Shown here in pieces: positions 9,577 through 19,395 of a DNA stretch of 64,000 bases. Source of the stretch: JAZGGS01 sp963764825 (GTDB lineage Bacteria; Bacteroidota; Ignavibacteria; Ignavibacteriales; Ignavibacteriaceae); assembly GCA_963764825.1 (NCBI GenBank), contig CAVXUA010000016.1, positions 62,001 to 126,000 of the forward strand, in the 5' to 3' direction. A model generated the notes under the pieces. The model did no database searches and was not told the DNA's origin. It saw only the letters and a program-made list of their open reading frames with translations. The position numbers and the translations under genes were made by a program. The stretch's first letter is position 1; each line of letters begins with the position of its first letter.

Positions 9577-11000
9577 AAAATGTGAAGAATATTAAAATGA
9601 ATTTAAGTGATGAATTAAAAAAATATGATTTTCTGAAGTCCGCCTCAGAAGTAGCTGAGCAATTGGGGGTAGATACTTACATTGTTGGTGGATTTATTAG
9701 GGATATTCTTTTAAAAAGAAAGCGAGACGACATTGATTTTTTAGTTGTTGGCGACGGACCGAAATATGCTTCTTCTTTAGCAACTGCATTTGGGATAAAG
9801 GATATTGTTATCTATAAAAATTTTGGTACTGCTCATTTCCGTTACCACGATAATAATTTTGAATTTGTTGGAGCGCGTAAGGAATCATACAACAAAACCA
9901 GCCGTAAACCTGATGTTGCAGCAGGTTCATTCAAGGATGATATTAGCCGGCGGGATTTTACAATTAATACACTTGCAGTTTCAATTAACAAAAAAAATTA
10001 CGGTGAACTTGTAGATACATTTAACGGACTGGAAGATTTAGAGAATAAGATCATCAAAACTCCGCTCGATCCCTTAATTACATTTGATGATGATCCTTTA
10101 AGAATAATGCGGGCATTCCGGTTTGCTTCACAATTGGATTTTACAGTTGATGGTGGAGTTATAAAAGCAGCAGAAAAACTTAAGGAAAGATTGGAGATTG
10201 TATCGCAGGAAAGAATTACTGATGAATTCTTTAAAATACTCGGTTCACCAAAGCCTTCAGTTGGATTAGAATTGCTATTTAATTCAGGAGTTATGGATAT
10301 TGTTTTTCCAGAAATTGCAAAGATGAGCGGAGTTGAACAACGGAAAGATTATCATCACAAAGATGTTTTTTTACATACCTGCAAAGTTGTTGATAACACT
10401 GCCGAAAAATCGGAGAATGTTTGGTTACGATTTGCAGCGCTGGTACACGATATCGCAAAACCACAAACGAAAAAGTTTGTAGAGGGAACAGGCTGGACAT
10501 TCCACGGGCATGATGAAATTGGCGCAAGGATGATGAAACGAATTTTCAGAAGAATGAAACTTCCTATGAATAAACTTGATTACATTGAAAAAATGATTCG
10601 CCTTCATTTAAGACCAATTGCACTTGTAAGTGAAGAGGTTACAGATTCTGCGGTTAGAAGATTGATCGTGTCTGCGGACGATGATCTTGAAGAACTGATA
10701 ACTTTGTGCAGGGCAGATATTACAAGTAAAAATCCTTCTAAAGTGAGCAAGTATCTTAGTAATTATGACCGGGTAATGAAAAGGGTTTTGATGGTTCAGG
10801 AGAAGGATGAACTGCGCGCATTCCAATCTCCGGTTAAGGGTGAAACCATTATGGAAGTGTGTAAACTTAAACCTTCAAAAAAAGTTGGGGAAATAAAACA
10901 AGCAATTGAAGATGCAATTCTTGATGGAAAAATTGGCAACAATTATGAAGAAGCGTATCAATATCTTTTAAAGATAAAAGGCGACTTTTTGAATAATTAA
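9573..11000 (+). CDS. cca: CCA tRNA nucleotidyltransferase with HD domain
   Basis: A 475-residue class II nucleotidyltransferase that adds or repairs the 3' CCA of tRNAs. Residues about 36-61 carry V-G-G-F-I-R-D-I-L-L and D-D-I-D-F, the metal-binding DxD. R-R-D-F-T-I-N-T-L-A-V near 127 and R-A-F-R-F-A-S complete the head and neck domains. An HD phosphohydrolase domain (H-D-I-A-K-P near 292, H-G-H-D-E near 312) makes up the C-terminal half, as in many bacterial Cca/PcnB-like enzymes. The tRNA-Leu in this window lacks an encoded CCA, so the enzyme is needed. ATG at 9573 overlaps the previous stop; ATG at 9597 is an alternative start. Confidence 0.93.
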   Translation: MKNVKNIKMNLSDELKKYDFLKSASEVAEQLGVDTYIVGGFIRDILLKRKRDDIDFLVVGDGPKYASSLATAFGIKDIVIYKNFGTAHFRYHDNNFEFVGARKESYNKTSRKPDVAAGSFKDDISRRDFTINTLAVSINKKNYGELVDTFNGLEDLENKIIKTPLDPLITFDDDPLRIMRAFRFASQLDFTVDGGVIKAAEKLKERLEIVSQERITDEFFKILGSPKPSVGLELLFNSGVMDIVFPEIAKMSGVEQRKDYHHKDVFLHTCKVVDNTAEKSENVWLRFAALVHDIAKPQTKKFVEGTGWTFHGHDEIGARMMKRIFRRMKLPMNKLDYIEKMIRLHLRPIALVSEEVTDSAVRRLIVSADDDLEELITLCRADITSKNPSKVSKYLSNYDRVMKRVLMVQEKDELRAFQSPVKGETIMEVCKLKPSKKVGEIKQAIEDAILDGKIGNNYEEAYQYLLKIKGDFLNN

Positions 11001-11036
11001 GCTGCACTTAATTTTTACTTACGAAATAAATCGCTA

Positions 11037-11477
11037 TTAAAATCTTACCGAGACACCCATTATATAAGTCTTATCAGAAATAAAAGCATCTTCTCTTTTT
11101 ATACCCAACAAAATATCTACAGGAAAACGCTCTTTTGCAGCAGTAATTTCCTTTTCAATATTGCTGGAATAAAACTCATTACCAGTAGGATTTAAAATAT
11201 TGAGTGCTTGTGTGGAGTCAGTTACTTCTTCTGATTTATTATCTTTTTTAATAAATAAAGCATAAGCAATTACTCCGGCAATAAGAAGACCTCCAGCTAT
11301 ATATACAAATGAGTTATCGGAATCACCACTAGTTGAAGTTGTTCCGCTTCCTCCGCCAATATCTTCATAAATTCTAAGATTGGTTTGTGCTAGCAATGAA
11401 CTTTGCGGCAAAGCCATTGAAGAGATCAGCACAATTATCAAAATGAAGAAAGAGTATTTTGAAGTTTTTTTTAACAC
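11037..11477 (-). CDS. Hypothetical exported protein with one membrane anchor
   Basis: A 146-residue protein with an N-terminal signal-like segment (residues about 9-30), a short Gly/Ser/Asp-rich linker near 42-55 and a second hydrophobic stretch around 58-76 ending in K-K-D-N-K-S. The remainder is polar, with no recognised motif. The last residues (M-G-V-S-V-R-F) end in an aromatic residue, as in outer-membrane strands, but the protein is too short for a barrel. Convergent with cca and divergent from the export operon. Function unknown. Confidence 0.55.
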   Translation of the reverse strand: MLKKTSKYSFFILIIVLISSMALPQSSLLAQTNLRIYEDIGGGSGTTSTSGDSDNSFVYIAGGLLIAGVIAYALFIKKDNKSEEVTDSTQALNILNPTGNEFYSSNIEKEITAAKERFPVDILLGIKREDAFISDKTYIMGVSVRF

Positions 11478-11610
11478 CAGAATCCCTTGGATTTATTTGA
11501 AAATGACTGAAACAATATAAAGTAAAATCCGTTTAGAAATCAAGCAATTGATTTATGGGCGAATTTATTTGCCATATATGTAAAAATATCACCGTTTATA
11601 AAGTAATTTA

Positions 11611-11629
11611 ATTTAACTATCAGTTAAAT
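11611..11629. promoter_or_regulatory. Palindromic operator upstream of the export operon
   Basis: Perfect inverted repeat ATTTAACT-ATC-AGTTAAAT (8-bp arms, 3-base centre), three bases before a TAnnTTTG-type box. The size and form suit a dimeric helix-turn-helix repressor such as a TetR-family protein, common controllers of tripartite export operons. No regulator gene is adjacent in the window, so the regulator is an inference. Confidence 0.5.
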
Positions 11630-11631
11630 AA

Positions 11632-11639
11632 TATTTTTG
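11632..11639 (+). promoter_or_regulatory. Candidate -7 box of the export operon
   Basis: TATTTTTG matches TAnnTTTG and lies 108 bases before the ATG of the TolC-like gene. A clear -33 element is not visible. Its closeness to the palindrome at 11611-11629 strengthens both calls. Confidence 0.38.
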
Positions 11640-11747
11640 TATTGTTGTTTAACTTAATACTAAAAATATTTTACTTTATCAGCTATTTGTGTAACAAGTT
11701 ACCAATTCAATTTGTCTAATAATATTAGCTATAAGGGTTTTAATAAA

Positions 11748-13105
11748 ATGGAGAGAATAATGCGTATCATCGTAACTGTTTTAATCTTAATAACAATATC
11801 AGCAACATCTTTTGCACAGCAGCAACTAACTCTTAAAGATGCAATTCGAATTGCCCTTCATAAAAATTCAACTTTGCAGAAAAACCAAAACAATCTTGAA
11901 ACTTTTGGATCCACGCGTGCAAAGTGCGTGGGGTAATTTTTTACCAACTTTAAATGCCGGGGCAAACTGGAATTGGAGCCGTTCAGATGTTGACGGTGTG
12001 CTTACACAAACAGTTGGGGGCGTACCTCTCTTAAGCGTATCTACTGAATCAAGAGATTATAGTGCAGGATTTAGCAGCGGCTGGACGTTGTTTGACGGTC
12101 TTGCAAATTTCGCAACCTTATCGCAAAGTGAAAAAAACCTGGAATCTGCAAAACTTTCTTTAGATAGACTAAAACAGGATATTATTTTTCAGACTATGTT
12201 CCTTTATTACGATATAATTAATTCAATGAAGCTATTAGACGTAAAACAGGATAACCTTAAATGGAACGAAAAGAATCTTGAAACAATTCGCGAAAGAAAT
12301 AAACTGGGCGCTGCAACTCTTGCCGATGTTTACCAGCAGGAAGTTGCCACCGGTAATGCTGAATTGGAAATAATTACAACCAATAACAGGATGGAATCCG
12401 CTGAAAATGATTTACTCTTTTACCTGGGAGTGGATGTTCTGGAAGATTATGAATTTCTCTTAGGAGCTGACCGAGGAAGAACTAAAAATATTAGATACAG
12501 ATTTTATTGAAGATTTTGAGAATATAACTGAACTTGTTAACCAGGCATTGAAACAAAGAAAAGACTACAAAAGCGCTGAGTTGAATTTAGAAAGCTCGCT
12601 AAATGGAATCACTATTGCGCAATCCGGGCATTGGCCGTCATTATCTGCTACGGGTAGCGTAAGCTGGCTTGGTAGTAAGATTTCTGAACTCGAAAATTCA
12701 AGACGGTTTTCAGTTGGTCTCTCACTTAACATTCCAATATTTCTTGGTTGGTCTGTTTCCAATAGAGTACAATTTGCTGAAGTTGACGCAATGAACAGTG
12801 AAATTGAGCTAAGTGATCTTGAGAGAAATATAAAAAGAGAATTACGGTCAACCTTCCTTGATCTTCAAGCGGCTCTTAAGGGATTGAATGTTAGCGAAAA
12901 TAACGTTGCCGCGGCTGGAGAAAATTTGAAAATAGAGGAAGAAAGATATAGTCTCGGTTCAGGTAAATTGCTGGATGTATTGATTGCTAATTCACAGTAC
13001 ACAACAGCTTTAACCGATCTGATAAATGCACAGTTTGCTTATATAGTTCTTAGCGAGCAGCTTAAATATAATCTTGGTGTTTTAGATATTACAATGTATG
13101 AATAA
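11748..13105 (+). CDS. TolC-family outer membrane efflux protein, frameshifted
   Basis: Outer membrane channel subunit of a tripartite exporter. It has a signal peptide (to S-F-A-Q near residue 24) and two outer-membrane-efflux-protein repeats. The first includes L-T-L-K-D-A-I-R-I-A-L and L-P-T-L-N-A-G; the second contains W-P-S-L-S-A-T-G-S and the closing S-G-K-L-L-D-V-L-I-A. Two frame breaks, near 11905 and 12480, split it into three pieces that join into about 450 residues, normal for the family. It is first in an operon with the adaptor, ATPase and permeases, whose spacings are short. ATG 11748 is preferred; ATG 11760 is an alternative. Confidence 0.9.
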
Positions 13106-13131
13106 AATTTTAATCATAGGAGATTAAATCG

Positions 13132-14433
13132 ATGGCAAAGAATAACGTGAAAAAATCAAAGAAAAAACTATTCATCTTCGGCGGAATCGGATTGCTGGTT
13201 ATACTGCTGATTGTTATTGTTTTTGTTGGCGGAGGTAAAGAAGATATAATTCTAATTCAAACGGAAAAGGTTGAAAAAAGAGATATCACCCAGACAGTAA
13301 CTGCTACAGGTATTATCGATCCGGAATTTAAAGTAGTTATTACGCCCGAGGTTACCGGTGAAATAATTTCTTTACCGGTTAAGGAAGGAGATTTTGTAAA
13401 GAAAGGTGATCTCTTAATAAAAATTAAAGGAGATCAATACCAGGCACAAAGGGAACGGCTGGAAGCAAATCTAAAATCTTCAGAAGCTAATCTTCAGATA
13501 AGACAAGCAGAGCTAAACCGTGTAACTCTTGAATACAACCGTATGAAAGAACTTCATAGCAAAGGATTAGCAAGCGATTCGGAACTTGAAACAGCGGAAA
13601 GCAATTTCCTAACTTCAAAAGCATCTTATGATGCAGCAGATGCTAATGTACTGCAAAGTAAGGCACAATTAAGAGAAGTGCTTGAGACACTTTATAAAAC
13701 CAGAATATCTTCACCTATGGATGGAACAATTACACAGCTAAATGTTGAACTTAGTGAACGCGTTCTTGGTAGCGGTTTTAGCCAGGGAACAAACATTATG
13801 ACGGTTGCTGATCTTTCGAACATGGAAGCAGTTGTTGAAGTAGATGAAAATGATGTAGTGCTTGTTTCGGTTGGAGATACTGCACTTGTTAGTGTTGATG
13901 CTTTTAGTGATGAAGAATTTAAAGGGATTGTTTCCCAGATTGGCAACAGTGCTCAATCAACTGGTTTTGGTACACAGGAACAGGTTGTAAATTTTGAAGT
14001 AAAGGTTAAACTTATTGATGTTGATCCGAAATTAAGACCCGGAATGTCTTGTAATGCTGATATTGAAACCGAAACCGTTTACGATGTAGTTAGCGTACCA
14101 ATTCAAAGCGTAACTGTTCGTACAGATCTTCCGGAAGAAAATCCTCCGATTCAACAGAAACAGGAAATAATAAAAGTAATGGAGAAGAATGGAAAACGTG
14201 AAGAACCGAAGGAAGTTGTATTCCTCTTTGATAACGGTAAATCGAAAATTGTGCAAGTTGACGCCGGTATAAGCGATGACAACTACCTGGAAATTAAAGA
14301 AGGTCTTGAGGGCGGTGAAGAAGTTGTTTCGGGAAGTTACAGAGTTATTTCAAGGGAGCTGGAGGATGGTACCAAGGTAAGAGTTGAAGAGAAAAAAGGT
14401 TCTCGTAGAAATAGTGAAGAAGAAAATAACTAA
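13132..14433 (+). CDS. MacA-like periplasmic adaptor (HlyD/RND-MFP family)
   Basis: Intact 433-residue membrane-fusion protein. One N-terminal anchor helix (about 13-33) is followed by a split lipoyl domain (G-E-I-I-S-L-P-V-K-E-G-D-F-V and I-S-S-P-M-D-G-T-I), an alpha-helical hairpin between them (about 95-185), then beta-barrel and membrane-proximal domains. It links the inner-membrane ABC permease to the TolC-like channel. An AGGAG-like ribosome site (ATAGGAGATT) precedes the ATG. The tail is highly charged (E/K/R-rich), unlike standard MacA. Confidence 0.9.
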   Translation: MAKNNVKKSKKKLFIFGGIGLLVILLIVIVFVGGGKEDIILIQTEKVEKRDITQTVTATGIIDPEFKVVITPEVTGEIISLPVKEGDFVKKGDLLIKIKGDQYQAQRERLEANLKSSEANLQIRQAELNRVTLEYNRMKELHSKGLASDSELETAESNFLTSKASYDAADANVLQSKAQLREVLETLYKTRISSPMDGTITQLNVELSERVLGSGFSQGTNIMTVADLSNMEAVVEVDENDVVLVSVGDTALVSVDAFSDEEFKGIVSQIGNSAQSTGFGTQEQVVNFEVKVKLIDVDPKLRPGMSCNADIETETVYDVVSVPIQSVTVRTDLPEENPPIQQKQEIIKVMEKNGKREEPKEVVFLFDNGKSKIVQVDAGISDDNYLEIKEGLEGGEEVVSGSYRVISRELEDGTKVRVEEKKGSRRNSEEENN

Positions 14434-14450
14434 GCAAACCGGAATAAAAC

Positions 14451-15170
14451 ATGAACATAATAAATATAGAACATATAGCTAAAATTTACCAGATGGGTCT
14501 GGAAAAAGTGCATGCACTCAGGGATGTTTCGTTAAAAATTGATAAAAACGAATACGTTGCTATTATGGGTCCCTCCGGCTCCGGTAAGTCAACATTAATG
14601 AATATGCTTGGCTGCCTGGATACACCAACTTCCGGTAAGTATGATTTTACGGGAGTAAGTGTTAGCGAAATGACTGATAACGAATTGGCAAAGATTCGTA
14701 ACAAAGAAATCGGTTTTGTTTTTCAAACATTTAATCTTTTGACCCGTTCTGATGCGCTTCATAATGTTGAGTTACCATTAGTTTATGCAGGACTTCCATA
14801 TTCTGAGAGAAGAGAAAAAGCAAAACAGGCATTAAATGATGTTGGACTGGGAGATAGAATGCATCACAAACCAAATGAACTTTCCGGCGGGCAAAGACAA
14901 AGAGTTGCAATTGCACGAGCTTTGGTTTCTAATCCTTCTATAATATTGGCAGACGAACCAACAGGTAATCTAGATTCAAAAACCGGTGAGGAAATTATGC
15001 AGGTTCTTGAAGAGATCCATGACAAGGGAAACACAATTATTCTTGTTACCCACGAAGAATATATTGCCGAACATGCTGCCCGCATTATAAGATTAAAAGA
15101 TGGTCTGGTTGAACAAGATGAAAGGGTTGAAAAAAGATTTACTCGCAAGGTAAAATCTTCAGCGGAATAA
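14451..15170 (+). CDS. MacB-type ABC transporter ATP-binding protein
   Basis: Intact 239-residue ATPase of the LolD/MacB/FtsE class. Walker A is G-P-S-G-S-G-K-S-T near residue 40, the Q-loop is V-F-Q-T-F-N-L-L, the signature is L-S-G-G-Q-R-Q-R-V, and Walker B is I-I-L-A-D-E-P-T-G-N-L-D-S with a downstream switch His in V-T-H-E. The ATPase is a free-standing subunit rather than fused to the permease as in E. coli MacB. It must energise the three permeases encoded next, as no other ATPase gene is in the operon. Confidence 0.94.
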   Translation: MNIINIEHIAKIYQMGLEKVHALRDVSLKIDKNEYVAIMGPSGSGKSTLMNMLGCLDTPTSGKYDFTGVSVSEMTDNELAKIRNKEIGFVFQTFNLLTRSDALHNVELPLVYAGLPYSERREKAKQALNDVGLGDRMHHKPNELSGGQRQRVAIARALVSNPSIILADEPTGNLDSKTGEEIMQVLEEIHDKGNTIILVTHEEYIAEHAARIIRLKDGLVEQDERVEKRFTRKVKSSAE

Positions 15171-15232
15171 ATTAATGCGTTGAAATTTTGCCATCTTTAA
15201 ATATTTTTGAGAAAAACAAAAAGTTTTTTACC

Positions 15233-16468
15233 ATGAGAAATTTCTTATTCGAATTAAAAGAAGGTTTGCTAATTGCGCTTCGTGCACTCAGGGCAAACAA
15301 AATAAGATCAATATTAACAATGCTTGGCATTTTTATAGGAATTACTGTTGTTGTTTTAATGTCTACCGCTATTAAGGGAATTGATAATTCATTCCAGAGG
15401 GGAATAAGTGCACTTGGTTCTGACGTGCTCTATGTCAGTAAATGGGAGTGGTTTTCAAATACCGACTGGTGGAGGATGAGAAATCGAAAAAATATTGATA
15501 TGGCAGACTTTGAAAAGTTTAAGAATTTGGCAAAACTTCCTCTTGCCGTAGCCCCGGTAATAAATTCAAATCAAACTGTTAAATATGGTGATAGGAGAGT
15601 TGAAGGAGTTTTTTTAACTGGATCATCATCAGATTATGTTAAGACAACAAATTTTACCTTTGATCATGGCCGATTTTATAGTGAAGTTGAAAGTAATTCT
15701 TCGCGCCAGGTTGCAGTACTCGGAAGTGAGGTTGCCAAAGAGTTATTCCCTCGCGGTGATGCAATGGATAAGACTGTAAAGATAGGTGGAGCAAATTATA
15801 GAATCGTTGGAGTTCTATCCGAACAGGGAAGTACAATTTTAGGTCCCTTTAATCCTGATAACCAGGTGTTTGTTCCAATTGGAACGATATTTAAAAATTT
15901 TCAGTCTATGCACAGGGGAACGGTTACAATTAATGTAAGAGCGCCCCATCCCAGTTTATTAGAAGATACTAAGGCGGAAGCCATAGGAGTTATGAGAATT
16001 GTGCGCGGATTAAGGTATGATGAAGAGAATGATTTTTCGATTAACCAGCAAGAAGCATTAATGGAGCAATACAATTCTGTAGTTGGTGTTATTCAAATTG
16101 CAGGATTATTTATAACTGGTCTTTCTCTTTTTGTTGGTGCTATAGGAATTATGAATATTATGTTCGTTTCTGTTAGAGAAAGAACAAGGGAAATTGGTAT
16201 AAGAAAAGCCATTGGTGCAAAACGCAGAACCATACTTGCACAATTTTTAATGGAATCTTCTACAATATGTCTGATGGGAGGTGTAGCTGGATTACTCGCC
16301 GCAGTACTATTAAGTATGATGATAAACCAATTTATTCCAACATCAGTACAAATTGATGCGGTGATTATAGCAATTGTGGTTGCACTTATTACCGGAATAG
16401 TATCAGGAATAGCACCTGCATATATGGCTGCCAAATTAGATCCTGTTGAAGCTTTAAGGTATGAGTAA
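15233..16468 (+). CDS. MacB-type ABC permease 1
   Basis: About 411 residues. There is an N-terminal transmembrane helix (N-K-I-R-S-I-L-T-M-L-G, then a hydrophobic stretch), a large periplasmic MacB-type domain and three C-terminal helices with the FtsX-family signature R-T-R-E-I-G-I-R-K-A-I-G-A. It acts in mechanotransmission-type export across the envelope. ATG at 15233 is chosen because homology starts at M-R-N-F-L; the in-frame TTG at 15188 would add 15 residues. It is clearly diverged from permeases 2 and 3, especially in the periplasmic domain. The stop TAA overlaps the next ATG region (TAAATGAG). Confidence 0.92.
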   Translation: MRNFLFELKEGLLIALRALRANKIRSILTMLGIFIGITVVVLMSTAIKGIDNSFQRGISALGSDVLYVSKWEWFSNTDWWRMRNRKNIDMADFEKFKNLAKLPLAVAPVINSNQTVKYGDRRVEGVFLTGSSSDYVKTTNFTFDHGRFYSEVESNSSRQVAVLGSEVAKELFPRGDAMDKTVKIGGANYRIVGVLSEQGSTILGPFNPDNQVFVPIGTIFKNFQSMHRGTVTINVRAPHPSLLEDTKAEAIGVMRIVRGLRYDEENDFSINQQEALMEQYNSVVGVIQIAGLFITGLSLFVGAIGIMNIMFVSVRERTREIGIRKAIGAKRRTILAQFLMESSTICLMGGVAGLLAAVLLSMMINQFIPTSVQIDAVIIAIVVALITGIVSGIAPAYMAAKLDPVEALRYE

Positions 16469-17699
16469 ATGAGAATTGATCAACTATTTGCAATCTCTTT
16501 TCAATCAGTTTTAAACAACAAACTTCGTACTAGTTTAACTATCCTTGGTGTGGTGGTAGGTATTTTTTCTATCATTGTGATTATGACTATCATTACCATG
16601 CTACAGAATAGTATTGAAGGCGGGCTCGCAATGCTTAATAAGAATACATTCCAAATTCAAAAGTTTGATGCAATTCAGACTCATGGCCGGGATAGGAGCC
16701 AGAGAAATCGCAAAAATATTACGGTTGAAGAAGCATACAGATTAAAGAAAGTACTTACTCAGGCTAAATATGTAGGAGCTGAACAATGGCAATCCGGGAA
16801 AGTTATAAAATTTGGCAACAAGGAAACCAATCCAAATATGTATATTGGCGGACAAACAGTGGATGCAATGCGTACTAATGATTTTAATGTTGAATATGGA
16901 CGAGATTTTAGAGAAAGTGATATTCAGAATTCCACGGATGTTTGCATTATTGGGTAAGATGTTGTTGAAAAACTTTTTCCAAATATCAATCCTATTGGAA
17001 AAACAGTAAGGGTGGATAACCAGACCATTTAAGAGTAATTGGAGTATCTGGAAAAACAACCGGAAATGTTTGGTGAAAGTAATGACAATGGTGTTTTGAT
17101 TCCAATTACTACATGGCAATCTATGTATGGTAAATATAAAAACAGTGCACATATTATGGTCACAGCACATAATACAGAAGAATACCGAGGATGTGATTGA
17201 TGCCGCAATTGGTCATTTCAGAAAAATCAGAAAGGTAGAACCCGGAGAACCGGATGATTTTTCTATCTTCAGTAATGAATCCTTGATTACTCAGGTAAAT
17301 GAAATAACTGACCCGATAAAAATCGGAGCGTTAGTGGTATCAGTAATTGCATTGCTCGCGGCAGGAGTTGGAATTATGAACATTATGCTGGTTTCAGTTA
17401 CTGAAAGAACGCGCGAAATTGGAATTAGAAAAGCAATTGGCGCAAGAAGAAATAGCATCCTTATCCAATTTCTTATTGAAGCAATTATTTTATGTTTTAT
17501 TGGAGGTGTGGTAGGAATAATTATTGGAATTGGTATTGGTAACCTTGCCGGAAGTTTTCTTAGTGCACAAGCTGCAATTCCTGTTGATTGGGTAATAATA
17601 GGAATATCACTTTGTGTTTTAGTTGGAATCATTTTCGGGACTTATCCCGCGTACAAAGCAGCCAATCTTGATCCTATAGAAGCATTGAGGTATGAATAA
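16469..17699 (+). CDS. MacB-type ABC permease 2, frameshifted (tandem copy A)
   Basis: Second FtsX/MacB-type permease, about 410 codons. The N-terminal helix follows M-R-I-D-Q-L-F, and C-terminal helices with R-T-R-E-I-G-I-R-K-A-I-G-A-R complete the family pattern. The periplasmic domain is interrupted: an in-frame TAA at about 16956, then frame changes near 17025, 17060 and 17190. Using permease 3 as a template, each piece continues in another frame, e.g. V-R-V-D-N-Q then L-R-V-I-G-V. The density of breaks exceeds that of the adaptor and ATPase genes. It may be functional with errors in the read, or decaying as a redundant copy; the sequence alone cannot decide. Confidence 0.85.
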
Positions 17700-18935
17700 A
17701 TGAGAATTGATCAACTTTTTTCCATTTCGTTTCAATCGATATTAAACAATAAGCTTCGCACTTCTTTAACAATACTCGGTGTGGTGGTAGGAATATTCTC
17801 CATCATTGTTATAATGACTATTATAACGATGCTTCAAAGTAGTATTGAGGGTGGGCTTTCAATGCTGAATAAAAATACATTCCAGATTGAAAAATTTGAT
17901 CGAACACAGGGAAGAGGATCCGGGCACCGATAGAAGCTGGAGAAACAGAAAAGATATTACAATTGATGAAGCAAAAAAATTAAAGGAAGTGCTAACCAAA
18001 GCAAAATATGTTGGTGCTGAGCAATGGCAATTCGGCAAAGTGATTCGGTTTGGGAATAGAGACACCAATCCGAACATTAGTGTATCAGGTCAAACCATCG
18101 ATGGTGTAAGAACAAATAACTGGAAAGTTGAATATGGACGTGATTTAAGGGAGAGCGATATTCAAAATTCTACCTATACATGTATTCTTGGTACAGGATG
18201 TTGTTGAAAAAATTTTTCCCAATATGAATCCACTTGGACAAACAGTTAGGGTTGATGGAAAACCATTAAGAGTAATCGGCGTATTCGAAAGACAACCAAC
18301 AATGTTCGGGCAATCCAATGATAATTTTGTAGTAATTCCGATTACTACCTGGCAGTCATTTTACGGCAAGTACAGTACAAGTGTAAATATTATGGTAACT
18401 GCATAATAGTTCTGAAGAGTATGAAGAAGTTATTGAAGCTGCGATAGGGCATTTTAGAAAAATAAGAAAAGTAAAAGCCGGTGAAGATGATGATTTTTCA
18501 ATCTTTAGTAATGCATCTTTAATAAGCATGGTAAATGACATAACCGAACCAATTAAACTTGGAGCACTGGTTGTATCGCTTATTGCATTACTTGCTGCAG
18601 GAGTTGGAATTATGAATATTATGCTGGTTTCAGTTACTGAACGAACGCGTGAAATTGGTATTAGAAAAGCAATTGGTGCACGCAGGAGCAGTATACTTAT
18701 GCAGTTTTTAATTGAAGCAATTATATTGTGTTTATTTGGGGGATTGGTAGGAATTCTTATTGGAATTGGTATTGGTAACTTTGCCGGAAGTTTTCTTAAT
18801 GCTCAAGCTGCGATTCCCTATTGATTGGGTAATGATTGGTATTTCACTTTGTGTAATGGTTGGAATTATTTTGGAACCTATCCCGCTTATAAAGCTGCTA
18901 ACCTAGATCCGATTGAAGCACTGAGGTACGAGTAA
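17700..18935 (+). CDS. MacB-type ABC permease 3, frameshifted (tandem copy B)
   Basis: Third permease, starting one base after the stop of permease 2 and closely matching it: the first 46 residues differ at only a few positions, and the same T-I-I-T-M-L-Q and G-A-E-Q-W-Q motifs recur. Frame breaks are near 17925, 18195, 18405, 18820 and 18870. The C-terminus L-D-P-I-E-A-L-R-Y-E is identical to permease 2. The two arose by tandem duplication. If intact, one ATPase would serve three different permeases, allowing heteromeric pairs. Confidence 0.85.
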
Positions 18936-19095
18936 ATGCCATGCTTACGGATATACAACATACTTATATTAACCTTTATAAATTCAATCATATATTTAAT
19001 CATTATTCTTAATTCAAATCAACTTTATATTAGAAATAATATATTTTTGAGATAATGGCATTTCTAATTAATAGTAAACTAATACCGGAAGAAGT

Positions 19096-19352
19096 ATGGC
19101 AGAGTGTTCTTTCCAATTTAAAATTGAAACTAATCCTGTAGAAACAATAAAAAAGTTAAAACAAAAATTGAACAGGAAGGCGGTAAGTTTAACGGTGATG
19201 AAAATGAAGGAACTTTTTCTTTACCCACTCCTGTTGGTGTAATTGAAGGAAGTTATCAGGTAACAGCAGATGAACTTAAAATTGATATTACCAAAAAGCC
19301 CACATTCATTCCTTGCAGTATGCTGGAGGGCGAATTAAAAAAACGATTGTGA
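19096..19352 (+). CDS. Small soluble protein, polyhydroxyalkanoate-system-like, frameshifted
   Basis: Not visible as one frame because of a single indel near 19157, in a run of A. Joined, it gives about 86 residues starting M-A-E-C-S-F-Q-F-K-I and ending E-G-E-L-K-K-R-L. The middle has alternating strands, G-G-K-F-N-G-D, G-T-F-S and G-V-I-E-G-S-Y. That order and length recall small SRPBCC-like or polyhydroxyalkanoic-acid-system family proteins, but similarity is by eye only. It lies upstream of the DUF1801 gene on the same strand. Confidence 0.6.
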
Positions 19353-19395
19353 TTTTTAATTAACTCACTTATTACTAATAAATAAATTTTTAACA

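Noticed and set aside
16469..18935. Duplicated segment as a composite transposon or insertion sequence
   Set aside because: There are no terminal inverted repeats and no transposase; both copies encode the same permease type in one operon.
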